Source: an uncultured Bacteroidota bacterium (GTDB lineage: Bacteria; Bacteroidota; Bacteroidia; Chitinophagales; LD1). Taken from it: a stretch of 32,355 nucleotides of DNA. The stretch is taken from contig CAIXBT010000321.1 of NCBI GenBank assembly GCA_903917755.1, forward strand, positions 1 to 32,355, read 5' to 3'. The notes below the pieces were generated by a model. That model did no database searches and had not been told where the DNA came from. It saw nothing but the letters and a program-made list of their open reading frames with translations. The position numbers were made by a program, and so were the translations under genes. Shown one piece after another: positions 9,849 through 19,934 of the stretch. Within the stretch, counting starts at the first letter, position 1, and the number at the start of each line of letters is the position of its first letter.

Positions 9849-11120
9849 TCAGGATATTCGGTCAAAACCAGTGTATCTGGCTAATGCTGCAGGTATTCTG
9901 ATGCCTTCAGGAGTTTGGTGATTTTCGAGTAATGAAGCCACTATACGCGGCAGAGCAAGCGCACTTCCGTTGAGTGAATGCGCCAGTCTTACTTTCTTAT
10001 TTTCATCTCTAAATCGTGCCTTCAGCCTGTTGGTCTGAAACGTCTCAAAGTTTGATACCGAGCTCACCTCAAGCCAACGCTTCTGTGCAGCACTATATAC
10101 CTCAAAATCATAGGTCAGTGCAGAGGTGAAACTCATATCTCCTCCGCACAGTCTCAATATACGATAGGGCAGTTCAAGTTGTTGCAGGAGGCTTTCCACA
10201 TGTTTCAGCATGCTCTCCAGTGTCTCGTATGACTTGTCAGGGTGCTGAATCTGAACGATCTCTACCTTATCGAACTGATGCAGGCGATTCAGGCCGCGCA
10301 CATCCTTGCCATAGCTACCCGCTTCTCTCCGGAAACAGGGTGTATAGGCTACATTCTTTTTGGGTAGGTCACGCTCTTCTATTATTTCATCGCGATATAT
10401 GTTTGTGACGGGTACCTCGGCGGTAGGTATCAGATAAAAATTATCTACAGTAGCGTGATACATCTGGCCTTCTTTGTCTGGTAGCTGTCCGGTACCGCGT
10501 GCTGAGTCTTCGTTCACCATATGCGGTGGCGCCACTTCGAAATAACCCGCGTCAATGGCATTGTCCAGAAAGAAACTGATCAGCGCACGTTGCAGTTTGG
10601 CACCTTTGCCCTTGTATACCGGAAATCCCGCTCCAGTGATCTTGACACCCAGCTCGAGATCAAACAGATCATATTTCTTGGCCAGATCCCAGTGTGGCTG
10701 AGCATTATCATGCAGTGTGGGTATCTCTCCTACCTGCTTCACCACCTCATTTTCTTCGGGGGTCTTGCCCACCGGTACTGAGGCGTGGGGCATGTTGGGA
10801 AATTGAATCAATATCTCTGTTTGTTTTGCTTCCAGAATGGACAGTTCTCCTGTTAGTTTACCCGATTCTTCTTTCAGGTTTATGGCAAGGGCCTTTTTCT
10901 GATCAGCCTCTTCTCTTTTTCCCTGTTTGAATAAGTCCCCTATTTCTTTGGCCAGTTTGTTCTCGTTATTGCGTATCTCTTCTAGCGCCTGCTGCACTTT
11001 GCGACGGAGCTCGTCTACCTCCAGCAGTTCATCCACGAGGTGCAGGTCTTTGAAATGTTTTTTCGCCAAACCGCTTTTCACCAGGTCTGTATTGCTCCTT
11101 ATAAGCGCTAATTCTAACAT
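9849..11120 (-). CDS. serS: Seryl-tRNA synthetase
   Basis: Full-length class II aaRS: FPNMPHASVPVGKTPEENEVV, TGQLPD, TPCFRREAGSYGKDVRGLNRLHQFDKVE, SLNGSALALPRIVASLLENHQTPEG. Confidence 0.97.
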   Translation of the reverse strand: MLELALIRSNTDLVKSGLAKKHFKDLHLVDELLEVDELRRKVQQALEEIRNNENKLAKEIGDLFKQGKREEADQKKALAINLKEESGKLTGELSILEAKQTEILIQFPNMPHASVPVGKTPEENEVVKQVGEIPTLHDNAQPHWDLAKKYDLFDLELGVKITGAGFPVYKGKGAKLQRALISFFLDNAIDAGYFEVAPPHMVNEDSARGTGQLPDKEGQMYHATVDNFYLIPTAEVPVTNIYRDEIIEERDLPKKNVAYTPCFRREAGSYGKDVRGLNRLHQFDKVEIVQIQHPDKSYETLESMLKHVESLLQQLELPYRILRLCGGDMSFTSALTYDFEVYSAAQKRWLEVSSVSNFETFQTNRLKARFRDENKKVRLAHSLNGSALALPRIVASLLENHQTPEGIRIPAALARYTGFDRIS

Positions 11121-11135
11121 AGTATCTTCTGAAAT

Positions 11136-11143
11136 TTAGTCTG
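11136..11143 (-). promoter_or_regulatory. Bacteroidetes-type -7 element (TATCTTTG) upstream of serS; approximate coordinates
   Basis: Reverse strand reads ...TTTCTATCTTTGCAGACTAAATTTCAGAAGATACTATG, matching TAnnTTTG; no clear -33 TTG. Confidence 0.4.
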
Positions 11144-11335
11144 CAAAGATAGAAATTGTTGTTTGTCTATATCCACTCATGTACCCGGGATATAACATAA
11201 ATGACAATTTATAAACGACAAATGCTAATATGCCTTAAAATCCGATCTTAGGGCACAACCATATGTGTATAAGTTTGCGTCTCAGAAATACTAAAAGCAT
11301 GAAAATCAGGTTTACTTTTAGTAAAACTATACAGT

Positions 11336-11824
11336 ATGCAATCAGTCATCACATCTAAGTGGAGGAAACTGGACGGCACACAGTTTCACGCTCCCATCAG
11401 AGACGTAGTAGAAAAAGCCCTCATTCACGAGCGCGAGTTAAACAACAAGATCAAAGTTTGTATCGGGACTGACTCGCAGGTGCGGGGGCTTGAGACTGAG
11501 TTTGCTACTGTTGTGCTGCTGCTGCGCAAAGGCAAAGGCGGCTATATGTTCATCAGCTCAGACAAAACCCATCAGCGCATGACCATCAAGGAGCGGATGC
11601 TTCTTGAGGTGTCGAAATCCATAGAGATAGCCTATCATCTCTGCCCGCTATTCGATCAGTATAAGACAGAACTGGAGGTGCATGCCGACATCAATACCAA
11701 TCCTCGCTTCGGCTCCAATACCGCATTGAGTGAAGCGATGGGTTATATCCTGTCGATGGGATTCACCTTCAAGGCCAAACCGGATGCGGTAGCAGCGAGC
11801 TGCTGTGCGAATAAGGTGGTGTAG
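11336..11824 (+). CDS. YkuK-like RNase H-fold protein (DUF458)
   Basis: VCIGTDSQVRG...FATVVLLLRKGKGGYMFIS...LEVHADINTNPRFGSN pattern. Confidence 0.75.
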   Translation: MQSVITSKWRKLDGTQFHAPIRDVVEKALIHERELNNKIKVCIGTDSQVRGLETEFATVVLLLRKGKGGYMFISSDKTHQRMTIKERMLLEVSKSIEIAYHLCPLFDQYKTELEVHADINTNPRFGSNTALSEAMGYILSMGFTFKAKPDAVAASCCANKVV

Positions 11825-11854
11825 TGCAGCGCAGAGACGTGTGGCGAAGGACAC

Positions 11855-12718
11855 TTATCTTTTTCCCACACCCTCAAAAGGCCTGGCATTCTCATATGCA
11901 CGGGCTTCTTTCCAATTATGCCAGCGCTTTGGCGAGGCCATATTGCATGCCTTATCTATGAGATAGTGGGCGCCGATATTAAACAAACCCCTTGCTCTGG
12001 TATTCATATTGCTCTGTGAGCGCAGTGCCAGACCGAAGCTAAAGTCCAGATAGTGCATATAGTGCCAGTAGCGTGTAGGCATGAAGATGGTTTCGCCGTG
12101 TTTCAGGATCGTTTCATAGCCCTTTACATTGCGAAGCGCAGGAAACTTGTCATAATCCGGCGACTCAGGTTCTATGAGGCTTTTGACCGTAAAGGGATGA
12201 TGATAGATCTTGTCTGACTCTTCGGGAGGAAATAGAATGATATGCTTATGGCCGATGAACTGGGTCAGGAATACATTGGCGCAGTCTATGTCATAATGCA
12301 TGGTCACTTCCGAACCCTCGCCTCCGAAAAACATAAAAGGAAAGCGTTTGATAAAACCACGCATGACAGTTGGAAAGGTAAAATCCTCCCGCAGTTCAGG
12401 AGCCGGATCGAAAATGTCAAAAAGAAAAAGTCTGAGGTCGCTATGGCCGTTTTCAGTCGCTTCCAGAAAATCCTTGAACAGCATCAGCCGGTCTGAGGTC
12501 ATGTATCCCGGGCCGGGTTTGGAATAATTGCTGTTATAGACAGGCACCTCCAGATAACCATAGCGGGTTTTAAAGAATTCGACGGTCCATTTATGCAGGG
12601 CAGGCCAGTCTTCAGCCATATCGGTGAATACGACAGGCTTGTTGGGGTGCAGATATTCATTCAGAAACTCCTTTTTGGTGAGTCCTGTCCTTCTGTCTAC
12701 TTGTTGCAATTGCATCAT
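11855..12718 (-). CDS. Cupin-like/JmjC-fold protein (FIH-like putative hydroxylase)
   Basis: PVVFTDMAEDWPALHKWT; HxD motif in MHYDIDCANVFLTQFIGHKHIILFPP and distal His in FMPTRYWHYMHYL. Confidence 0.8.
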   Translation of the reverse strand: MMQLQQVDRRTGLTKKEFLNEYLHPNKPVVFTDMAEDWPALHKWTVEFFKTRYGYLEVPVYNSNYSKPGPGYMTSDRLMLFKDFLEATENGHSDLRLFLFDIFDPAPELREDFTFPTVMRGFIKRFPFMFFGGEGSEVTMHYDIDCANVFLTQFIGHKHIILFPPEESDKIYHHPFTVKSLIEPESPDYDKFPALRNVKGYETILKHGETIFMPTRYWHYMHYLDFSFGLALRSQSNMNTRARGLFNIGAHYLIDKACNMASPKRWHNWKEARAYENARPFEGVGKR

Positions 12719-12812
12719 CCTATCAACAAATTTATGCTAATAAATTACAATAAGGCCAGAAGCACAGAATCTATATATGATGCCAGAGAAAATCATTTTA
12801 CAAAATCATGAC

Positions 12813-12842
12813 TTGCATCAAAAGACAAATCCTTTACCTTTG
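12813..12842 (+). promoter_or_regulatory. Bacteroidetes-type promoter TTG-N19-TACCTTTG upstream of gldF
   Basis: TTG at 12813-12815, 19 nt spacer, TACCTTTG at 12835-12842; agrees with the TTTG/TAnnTTTG consensus. Confidence 0.6.
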
Positions 12843-12918
12843 CGCAATTCATAAAGATTATTAACGGTATAGGGCATAGTGGCCTGATATTGTCTACTTT
12901 GTTTATTATTACAGACTG

Positions 12919-13650
12919 ATGTACGCTATTTTCAGAAAAGAACTCCGCCAATTTTTCAGCTCGCTCATAGGCTATATAGCCATTGGCGTGTTTCTGCTAT
13001 TGGTCGGATTCATGGTTTGGTTTGCACCAGAGTCAAACATACTGGATGCGGGATATGCTACTCTGGAGTATTTCTTCTTTGTGGCACCTTTTATACTCAT
13101 GATGCTCATTCCGGCCATTACCATGCGGTCATTCTCTGAAGAAATGCAGAGCGGTACTATCGAACTGCTAGCCACCCGCCCACTCACAGATTCAGATATT
13201 ATTTTCGGAAAATTCTTTGCGGCACTGGCATTGGTGCTGGCGGCTATTGCGCCGACATTGGTATATGTTTATACTGTCTATCAACTGGCGGCACCTATCG
13301 GCAATGTGGATATCGGCGGGATCATCGGTTCCTATTTTGGTTTGATCTTCCTTAGTGCGGTATTCGTATCTATCAGCCTTTTCACCTCATCTGTCACCAA
13401 GAGTCAGATCGTGGCATTCATAGGCGGCGCTTTCATCTGCTTTATACTTTACTATGCTGTGGAAGGTCTGGCGAAACTAGGCGCCTTCTATGGCAAATCA
13501 GACTATCTCGTGGAGCAGTTTGGTCTCTACTCACACTATGAATCTATCGGCAGAGGAATAGTAGATACAAGAGATGTGGTCTACTTTCTTTCGCTCATTG
13601 CGCTATTCACCTTATTTACCCGTACATCATTAGCCAGCAGAAAATGGTAA
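12919..13650 (+). CDS. gldF: Gliding motility-associated ABC transporter permease GldF
   Basis: ABC-2 permease with FFVAPFILMMLIPAITMRSFSEEMQSGTIELLATRPLTD; followed directly by gldG. Confidence 0.85.
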   Translation: MYAIFRKELRQFFSSLIGYIAIGVFLLLVGFMVWFAPESNILDAGYATLEYFFFVAPFILMMLIPAITMRSFSEEMQSGTIELLATRPLTDSDIIFGKFFAALALVLAAIAPTLVYVYTVYQLAAPIGNVDIGGIIGSYFGLIFLSAVFVSISLFTSSVTKSQIVAFIGGAFICFILYYAVEGLAKLGAFYGKSDYLVEQFGLYSHYESIGRGIVDTRDVVYFLSLIALFTLFTRTSLASRKW

Positions 13651-15368
13651 AAGGACTGAAAAGAAATATGAACAACCGCCGTGATGCAATATTCATACTA
13701 TTGATCACGATGGCGATCCTGATGCTGGCCAATATCCTCAGCCAATATCTCTATACTCGATTTGATCTGACCTCTGAAAAGAAATTTTCCATCATGCCCT
13801 CTACCAAAAAAATGGTGAGAGGACTGAAAGATGCAGTGACATTCAAGATATATCTGGAGGGCGATATGCCGGCAGGGTTCAAACGCCTTCGCCAGTCTAC
13901 ACGTGACCTGCTGAATGAACTAAGAGCTTATGGTGGCAAGAATATCCAGTTTGAATTCATAGACCCTGTGGCAGGCAAAAGTGAGGATGAGCGTAAGGCC
14001 ATTCTCGAAGAGCTACTGGCCAAAGGCCTGGCCCCGGCTAATGTACAGACCGGTAGTGCCAATCAAAGCAAGATCACAATGGTCTATCCCTGTGCAGTAG
14101 CATATTATTATGGCAGGGAGTATCCGATACAGCTTCTGGAAAATCAGATCGGCTATGACAAAGAGCAGGTGCTCAACAATTCAGCCATCTCTCTGGAATA
14201 TAAATTTGCGACAGCGATACAGAAACTGACCATGTACCGGCCACCGCAGGTAGCCTTCACGACTGGCCACGGAGAGTTGAATCAGGCTCAGCTCGCAGAT
14301 ATTCAGCAGCAGCTGAATAACCTCAGATATCATGTCGGCGTTATGGACATCACAAAGGGGTACAATATCAGTAGTGATTTTGATGCCCTGATAATAGCTA
14401 AACCGACTGTGCCCTTTGATGAAAAAGACAAATACAAGATAGATCAGTATATCATGCATGGGGGTAAAGTAATGTGGCTCATCGATGCCACTACAGCTGA
14501 CTTTGACAGTCTGAAGGTCAGCCTCACAGGTCAGTTTGTAGTCGATAAAAATGTGAATCTCGACGATCAGCTGTTCAAATATGGGGCACGTGTCAATACA
14601 GATCTGGTAGAAGATATTAATATGTGCAGCCCGATCCCGCTCAAGGTTGGCAATATGGGCAATGCTCCGCAGATAGAACTCTTTCCCTGGTATTATTTTC
14701 CACTGCTGCTTCCTGCGGGCGATCATCCTATAGTAAAGAATATGGATCCGGTGGCATCACAATTTGCCAGTACGGTGGATACTATCAGAAATCCCGGTGT
14801 GAAAAAGACCATACTCTTGCGCACGTCTGACAATTCAAAAGCAGTAATGACACCGGCACGGGTACACTTCGGCATCTTGCAGCAGAAACCTAATCCACAA
14901 TATTTCAATCAGCCGCGCTTGCCTGTGGCTGTGCTGCTGGAAGGTGAATTTCAGTCTTTGTATAAAAATCGCATGACCAAAGAATTTCTTGCAATAGGCG
15001 ATTCGATTTCTGATCTGAAATTTGTAGACCACAGCCCTGCCAGCAAGATGATCGTGATAGGTGATGGCGACATTATCAGAAATGAATTACGTCAGGATGG
15101 ATCTGCCTATCCCCTCGGGTATTACTCTGTGAGCCGCCAGACCATGGCAAACAAGGATTTCATCCTAAACTGCATCCAATATCTGGTGGATACTTCGGGG
15201 ATATTGGAAACAAGGAATAAAGAAGTGAAACTCAGGCTGCTCAATAAGATACGTGTACAGGAAGAGAAAGTGAAATGGCAGGTGATCAATATTATCGTGC
15301 CTATCGTTCTGATTGTTTTATTCGGTATAGGATTCAACTATTTCCGAAAGAAAAAGTACGCTGCTTAA
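13644..15368 (+). CDS. gldG: Gliding motility-associated ABC transporter substrate-binding protein GldG
   Basis: LTSEKKFSIMPSTKKMV...KIYLEGDMPAGFKRLRQSTRDLLNELRAY, IVIGDGDIIRNE; overlaps gldF by 7 bp. Confidence 0.88.
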   Translation: MVKGLKRNMNNRRDAIFILLITMAILMLANILSQYLYTRFDLTSEKKFSIMPSTKKMVRGLKDAVTFKIYLEGDMPAGFKRLRQSTRDLLNELRAYGGKNIQFEFIDPVAGKSEDERKAILEELLAKGLAPANVQTGSANQSKITMVYPCAVAYYYGREYPIQLLENQIGYDKEQVLNNSAISLEYKFATAIQKLTMYRPPQVAFTTGHGELNQAQLADIQQQLNNLRYHVGVMDITKGYNISSDFDALIIAKPTVPFDEKDKYKIDQYIMHGGKVMWLIDATTADFDSLKVSLTGQFVVDKNVNLDDQLFKYGARVNTDLVEDINMCSPIPLKVGNMGNAPQIELFPWYYFPLLLPAGDHPIVKNMDPVASQFASTVDTIRNPGVKKTILLRTSDNSKAVMTPARVHFGILQQKPNPQYFNQPRLPVAVLLEGEFQSLYKNRMTKEFLAIGDSISDLKFVDHSPASKMIVIGDGDIIRNELRQDGSAYPLGYYSVSRQTMANKDFILNCIQYLVDTSGILETRNKEVKLRLLNKIRVQEEKVKWQVINIIVPIVLIVLFGIGFNYFRKKKYAA

Positions 15369-15393
15369 ATATACTTGCGGTAAATAATACACC

Positions 15394-16437
15394 ATGAAAA
15401 AATTCTTTCCATATATCATTGCCTTTGTCTGTCTCATAGCTGGAGTAGGCTATTTTATGTATGAGTATTCTCCGTCCACATTGGAGAAAAAAGAAAGCCA
15501 GTTTGCAGTGCCGAATATAGGCGATGTCACTAAGATCAGGCTCACTGATACTAAAGGCCATATCGCAGAATTATCTCTTAAGGATAAAAAATGGATCGTG
15601 AACGGTAAGTATGAGATCAACAAGATGTCGCAGGATCTTTTATTCGCCGCCATTCAAAAACTCGAAACCAATTACCGGTCGCCCGACAATGCAGAGAAGA
15701 TAGTGTTTAAAGATATGGCCGATCAGCATACTAAATGCGAGGTATACCTCAATAATGAGGACAAGCCATCTAAGGTATACTATGTGGGCGGTCCTACAGC
15801 AGATGGCGAGGGTACCTATATGATCATGGAGCGAAACGGACAGATGGCGGGGCATTCATACGTGACACATATACCGGGTGTACATGCATACCTGACAGGT
15901 AGATACTATCCTGAAGAGGAAAGATGGCGCTCGATATGGGTATTCAGAGATAACAGCGAAAATATTCAGTCGCTCAAAGTGACCTACCATCGTGAGTTGC
16001 AAAAATCTCTTGAGCTAACCAAGGTCGGCAAGGACTCATTCGTGCTGGCTAATAGCGAGGGCAAGATACTCGAACAGCCTAAGCAGAAGTTCATCCACCA
16101 GTATCTTGATTTTTATAATGAGCTCTCTCTGGAGCAATTTGAAAATAAGAACCCTGCAAAGGATACCATCACCCCAAATGAACCATATTGCACCATCAGT
16201 ATGAAGCGGATGGATAAGACCGAGTCAAATATGATCATCTACTATATTCCGGTCAATGATCAGACGAGGGTTCAGTTTGATGATGAAGGCAGGAAGCTAT
16301 TGTATGATATCGAGCACTTTTACATCCTGTTTAATGACAAGAAAGACTTCGCGCTGATACAATACTACACCTGGGGCAAGATCCTGCATAGCTATCAGGA
16401 CTTCTTTCTGAAGCCCGAAGCCTCCAAAAAGCCCTGA
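15394..16437 (+). CDS. DUF4340-like protein with N-terminal TM
   Basis: N-terminal TM; repeated beta-type segments, position after gldG; VTKIRLTDTKGHIAELSLKDKKWIVNGKYEI resembles the DUF4340 start. Confidence 0.6.
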   Translation: MKKFFPYIIAFVCLIAGVGYFMYEYSPSTLEKKESQFAVPNIGDVTKIRLTDTKGHIAELSLKDKKWIVNGKYEINKMSQDLLFAAIQKLETNYRSPDNAEKIVFKDMADQHTKCEVYLNNEDKPSKVYYVGGPTADGEGTYMIMERNGQMAGHSYVTHIPGVHAYLTGRYYPEEERWRSIWVFRDNSENIQSLKVTYHRELQKSLELTKVGKDSFVLANSEGKILEQPKQKFIHQYLDFYNELSLEQFENKNPAKDTITPNEPYCTISMKRMDKTESNMIIYYIPVNDQTRVQFDDEGRKLLYDIEHFYILFNDKKDFALIQYYTWGKILHSYQDFFLKPEASKKP

Positions 16438-16535
16438 ATCGAAGACAATTATCCGTAGAATCTGTCATTTAAGGGTATAAATACATCAGTTTTTAACATT
16501 GTTGAAAGTCGAGGCTAATTTTTCCTTGCTTTATA

Positions 16536-16543
16536 TATATTTG
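16536..16543 (+). promoter_or_regulatory. Putative -7 element TATATTTG upstream of dnaN
   Basis: TAnnTTTG match 26 bp before the dnaN ATG; no good -33 element. Confidence 0.4.
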
Positions 16544-16569
16544 TTACTTACAAAAAAAGTTCAACCCAA

Positions 16570-17688
16570 ATGAAGTTCATAGTATCCACCACATCACTGC
16601 TCAAAAGTCTGCAAATGATCAGCGGCGTGATAAACACAAATTCTGTTTTACCGATCCTCGAGGATTTCCTTTTTGAGATCAAAGATGGCAAGCTGACAGG
16701 CTTTGCTACCGATCTGGAAACCTCTATGAGCACAGAGATACGTGTGGAGTCTAAGGAGACCGGCCGTATAGCCATTCCGGCACGCATACTGCTCGATACA
16801 CTCAAGACATTGCCTGAGCAGCCCCTGACTTTCAAGGTCGATATGAAGACATTCGGCGTGGAGATCACCTCTGAAACCGGTAAGTATAAACTGAGCGGCG
16901 AGAATCCTGATGATTTCCCTAAGATACCTCAGCCGGAGGGTGTGACAGAGATCAACCTTGCTGCTAACCTCCTGTCTAACTCGATAGCCCGCACGCTATT
17001 CGCGGTATCAAATGATGACCTGCGTCCGGCTATGACGGGTGTGCTGCTGAAGGTGGACAATGAGGGTACTACCTTCGTTTCTACAGATGCTCACAAACTA
17101 GTGAGACTGGTGAGGGCTGATATCAAGGCAGCTAAAGCATCTCAGTTCATCTTGCCCAAAAAAGCGCTCAGCCTGCTGAAAAGCGGATTGCCATCTTCTG
17201 AGACTTCGGTCAATGTATCTTACAACAAATCGAATGCATTCTTCTCGTTTGACAATACTCGTCTGATATGCCGCCTCATTGATGCCACATATCCGGATTA
17301 CAATGCAGTGATCCCGTCTAACAACCCGAATAAACTGACAGTAAACAGACTTGAGTTTCAGAATGCACTGCGCCGTATATCTATCTATTCGAATAAAACC
17401 ACTTATCAGGTCATACTTTCGATAGCAGGCAGCGAATTGAAAATATCTGCTCAGGATCTTGATTTCTCAAATGAAGCTAATGAGCGTCTGACCTGCAACT
17501 ATGAAGGAAATGACATGGACATCGCTTTCAATGCCCGTTTTCTGATCGAAATGCTGGGAGTGCTTGATTCTAGCGAGATCGAGATCGAACTGTCCACACC
17601 GACACGTGCTGGTGTGCTTCGTCCGGTAGAGAAAGCAGAGCATGAAGACCTGCTGATGCTGGTAATGCCTGTCATGATCAACGCATAA
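16570..17688 (+). CDS. dnaN: DNA polymerase III subunit beta (sliding clamp)
   Basis: MKFIVSTTSLLKSLQMISGVINTNSVLPILEDFLFEI...RPAMTGVLL...LVMPVMI. Confidence 0.96.
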   Translation: MKFIVSTTSLLKSLQMISGVINTNSVLPILEDFLFEIKDGKLTGFATDLETSMSTEIRVESKETGRIAIPARILLDTLKTLPEQPLTFKVDMKTFGVEITSETGKYKLSGENPDDFPKIPQPEGVTEINLAANLLSNSIARTLFAVSNDDLRPAMTGVLLKVDNEGTTFVSTDAHKLVRLVRADIKAAKASQFILPKKALSLLKSGLPSSETSVNVSYNKSNAFFSFDNTRLICRLIDATYPDYNAVIPSNNPNKLTVNRLEFQNALRRISIYSNKTTYQVILSIAGSELKISAQDLDFSNEANERLTCNYEGNDMDIAFNARFLIEMLGVLDSSEIEIELSTPTRAGVLRPVEKAEHEDLLMLVMPVMINA

Positions 17689-17714
17689 ACTTTTTAGTAG
17701 TCAATAACTTTGGT

Positions 17715-17745
17715 AGAGGTGCAATTATATTGTGCCTCTTTTTTT
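17715..17745 (+). terminator. Intrinsic terminator downstream of dnaN
   Basis: AGAGGTGCAAT-TAT-ATTGTGCCTCT (11-bp stem, two G-U wobbles) followed by a T7 tract. Confidence 0.8.
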
Positions 17746-17793
17746 ATGATGACCTGAGCCCTATTCATTGCATCTTCTTTATACTTTTGGGAT

Positions 17794-19215
17794 ATGAGAA
17801 ATGTATTTATTCTTTTATTGTTTTTGATAAGCGGTTCTGCATTTGCGCAGTCTGATGTTATCATTAATACGGTCACCCTCTGTATAGCCGAAGGCAGGTA
17901 TAATGATGCCGAAAAATACCTAGACTCGCTTCTGAAAGACAATCCAAACAGTATCGATGCGATGATGATGAAAGGCAATGTGCTGCTGAATTATGCTCTG
18001 ATGCAGACACCTGCACAGAATACTATCACTCTCGATGATGAATCTATTTATTCGCCTGATCTGGCATCACTGAAGACCCCTGTAGTAGTCATCCCCGGAG
18101 CGCTGGTACCTAAAATAGAAAAGCTATGGAAGCACTGTATAGAACTTGATTCGGGAAGATTGGATATTCGGGAAGGATTGTGTACACTCTATGGTATGGC
18201 AAACCGCAGAAAAGAGTTGATCGACTATCTGCCAGTAATAGCAAAGGCCGGTAAAGAAAAAGGTTCGGGATTCGTCTATGCACTCGTGCAATATGCCCAA
18301 CTCCTGTCAGAGCGCGGAGATAAAGAAGGAGCCTATGAAGCCTATAAGAAAATAGCCGCTCTCTATCCCCATACGAGCAGCGTGTGGTGTCTGCTTGCTT
18401 CGGCATATCGTAGCAATGGAGATCTTGTTAATGCAAAAATATATGCAGACAAGGCTTTTGTGATAGCCGCTGCTTCATCGGCAGATATGGCAGCATGCGG
18501 CGATGCACTGGATATATATAGCGTGCTGGGAGATTATGCTACTGCATTGGTAAATATGAATATCGCTGGCAGGGATACTACATTTCATGGCTATACATTT
18601 TACAGAGGGATATATAAATATGCGCATCACGATAGTACATGGAAGGCTAAGATGGTCGAGTTTGTGAGAGAATATTCAGCAACGCCGGATAGCGATGTAT
18701 TGTATAATGCGGCTACTTTCATGATCGCACCCTGGTTCAAAGATGACTACAATGACTTTAAGCGATTACTTACTTATTCTAATAGCGATTTTTACAGCGG
18801 TTTGATACTGGAAAAGGCTATCAGCGAACATAAAGATAGTATCATGCCCTATCTGATGGAGGCCCAATTGTTGGTCAATGGACATAATTACACTAAGGCA
18901 AACAAACTCTATGCGACTGTAGAAAAAATGACGATGAATGCTGATCTGAGAAATGAATACCTACTTCAGTATGCATTCTCTCTGTATTGTGCCGGAGAAT
19001 ATGGCAAAGCACAATCTAAGTGGGGTGAGCTGAGCAATGAGCAGGATCCCATTTTTGTGGCTATGTCAAATTATTTTCTTGGCAACTGCGCATTAAGAAT
19101 GGGCCGCAAAGATACAGCACGGAAATATTTTCAAACGGTGATAGAAAGCAAAGATCAGACTAAATATGCCTATCTGTCTAAACTTCAGCTAGAGAAATTG
19201 AGTGGGAAAAAGTAG
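17794..19215 (+). CDS. Secreted tetratricopeptide-repeat protein
   Basis: Signal peptide MRNVFILLLFLISGSAFAQ and multiple TPR-like segments (YNDAEKYLDSLLKDNPNSIDAMMMKGNVL; KEGAYEAYKKIAALYPHTSSVWCLLASAY). Confidence 0.8.
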   Translation: MRNVFILLLFLISGSAFAQSDVIINTVTLCIAEGRYNDAEKYLDSLLKDNPNSIDAMMMKGNVLLNYALMQTPAQNTITLDDESIYSPDLASLKTPVVVIPGALVPKIEKLWKHCIELDSGRLDIREGLCTLYGMANRRKELIDYLPVIAKAGKEKGSGFVYALVQYAQLLSERGDKEGAYEAYKKIAALYPHTSSVWCLLASAYRSNGDLVNAKIYADKAFVIAAASSADMAACGDALDIYSVLGDYATALVNMNIAGRDTTFHGYTFYRGIYKYAHHDSTWKAKMVEFVREYSATPDSDVLYNAATFMIAPWFKDDYNDFKRLLTYSNSDFYSGLILEKAISEHKDSIMPYLMEAQLLVNGHNYTKANKLYATVEKMTMNADLRNEYLLQYAFSLYCAGEYGKAQSKWGELSNEQDPIFVAMSNYFLGNCALRMGRKDTARKYFQTVIESKDQTKYAYLSKLQLEKLSGKK

Positions 19216-19842
19216 CTAGGGTTTTACATCACTTTTGTCTTCTACTTCCATCACGCCACCGGAGAGGATGTACTTGATGGTATCTGCAGACATCGAAGCG
19301 GGCAGTAGAGTGATTTGGTCCTTATTGACTAAGTAGAGCTGACCTGCGAAAGTATATGACAGAGGGAGGTAAACGGCTACTTTGTCCTTAATGTCAAATT
19401 CGCTGAGATCCTCATCAGTTATAAATCCGAGGCGAAAGATGCCGGCACCTTTGCCCATTTCTACGATGACTGGTTTTTTAAACTTCTTTTTATTGCTGAT
19501 GAACGCCCCGAAGAAATCTTTGAATGATGCATATATGTCCTTTACCAAAGGAGTATGCTCCAGAAGGCTCTCAATGATATTGAGGATCGGTTTGATAAGC
19601 ACCGTAGACCCAATGAATCCTAACATAGTGACAAACCCTGCAAAGACCAATATGCCGAGGCCGGGAAAACTGAAATGAAAGTATTGTTCGAAGGTCGGCT
19701 TGGTGCCGCTATCAAACAAGTCAAATATCTTGTAGATGACATAGACTGTGAATGAGGCCGGAGCTATCAGAAGCAGACCTTGAAAAAAGTAACTGACGAG
19801 ACGTTTCCCAAAAGATTTGAATTTTTCGGAGAATTGCGACAT
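19216..19842 (-). CDS. DUF502 family membrane protein
   Basis: FQGLLLIAPASFTVYVIYKIFDLFD...PGLGILVFAGFVTMLGFIGS...SLLEHTPLVKDIYASFKDFFGAF. Confidence 0.88.
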   Translation of the reverse strand: MSQFSEKFKSFGKRLVSYFFQGLLLIAPASFTVYVIYKIFDLFDSGTKPTFEQYFHFSFPGLGILVFAGFVTMLGFIGSTVLIKPILNIIESLLEHTPLVKDIYASFKDFFGAFISNKKKFKKPVIVEMGKGAGIFRLGFITDEDLSEFDIKDKVAVYLPLSYTFAGQLYLVNKDQITLLPASMSADTIKYILSGGVMEVEDKSDVKP

Positions 19843-19859
19843 GTTTAATTTTGTGCCTG

Positions 19860-19889
19860 CAAAATTACTCTTATTTAACGTCCTGCAAA
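19860..19889 (-). promoter_or_regulatory. Bacteroidetes-type promoter TTTG-N18-TAATTTTG upstream of the DUF502 gene
   Basis: Reverse strand reads TTTTGCAGGACGTTAAATAAGAGTAATTTTGCAGG; fits TTTG/TAnnTTTG spacing. Confidence 0.55.
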
Positions 19890-19934
19890 AGTAAGTGGCA
19901 ACTATTCAATCAATGTCGTCCACACATGCGGGAA

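Noticed and set aside
14181-14726. 181-aa minus-strand ORF inside gldG
   Set aside because: Shadow ORF; gldG frame clearly real.
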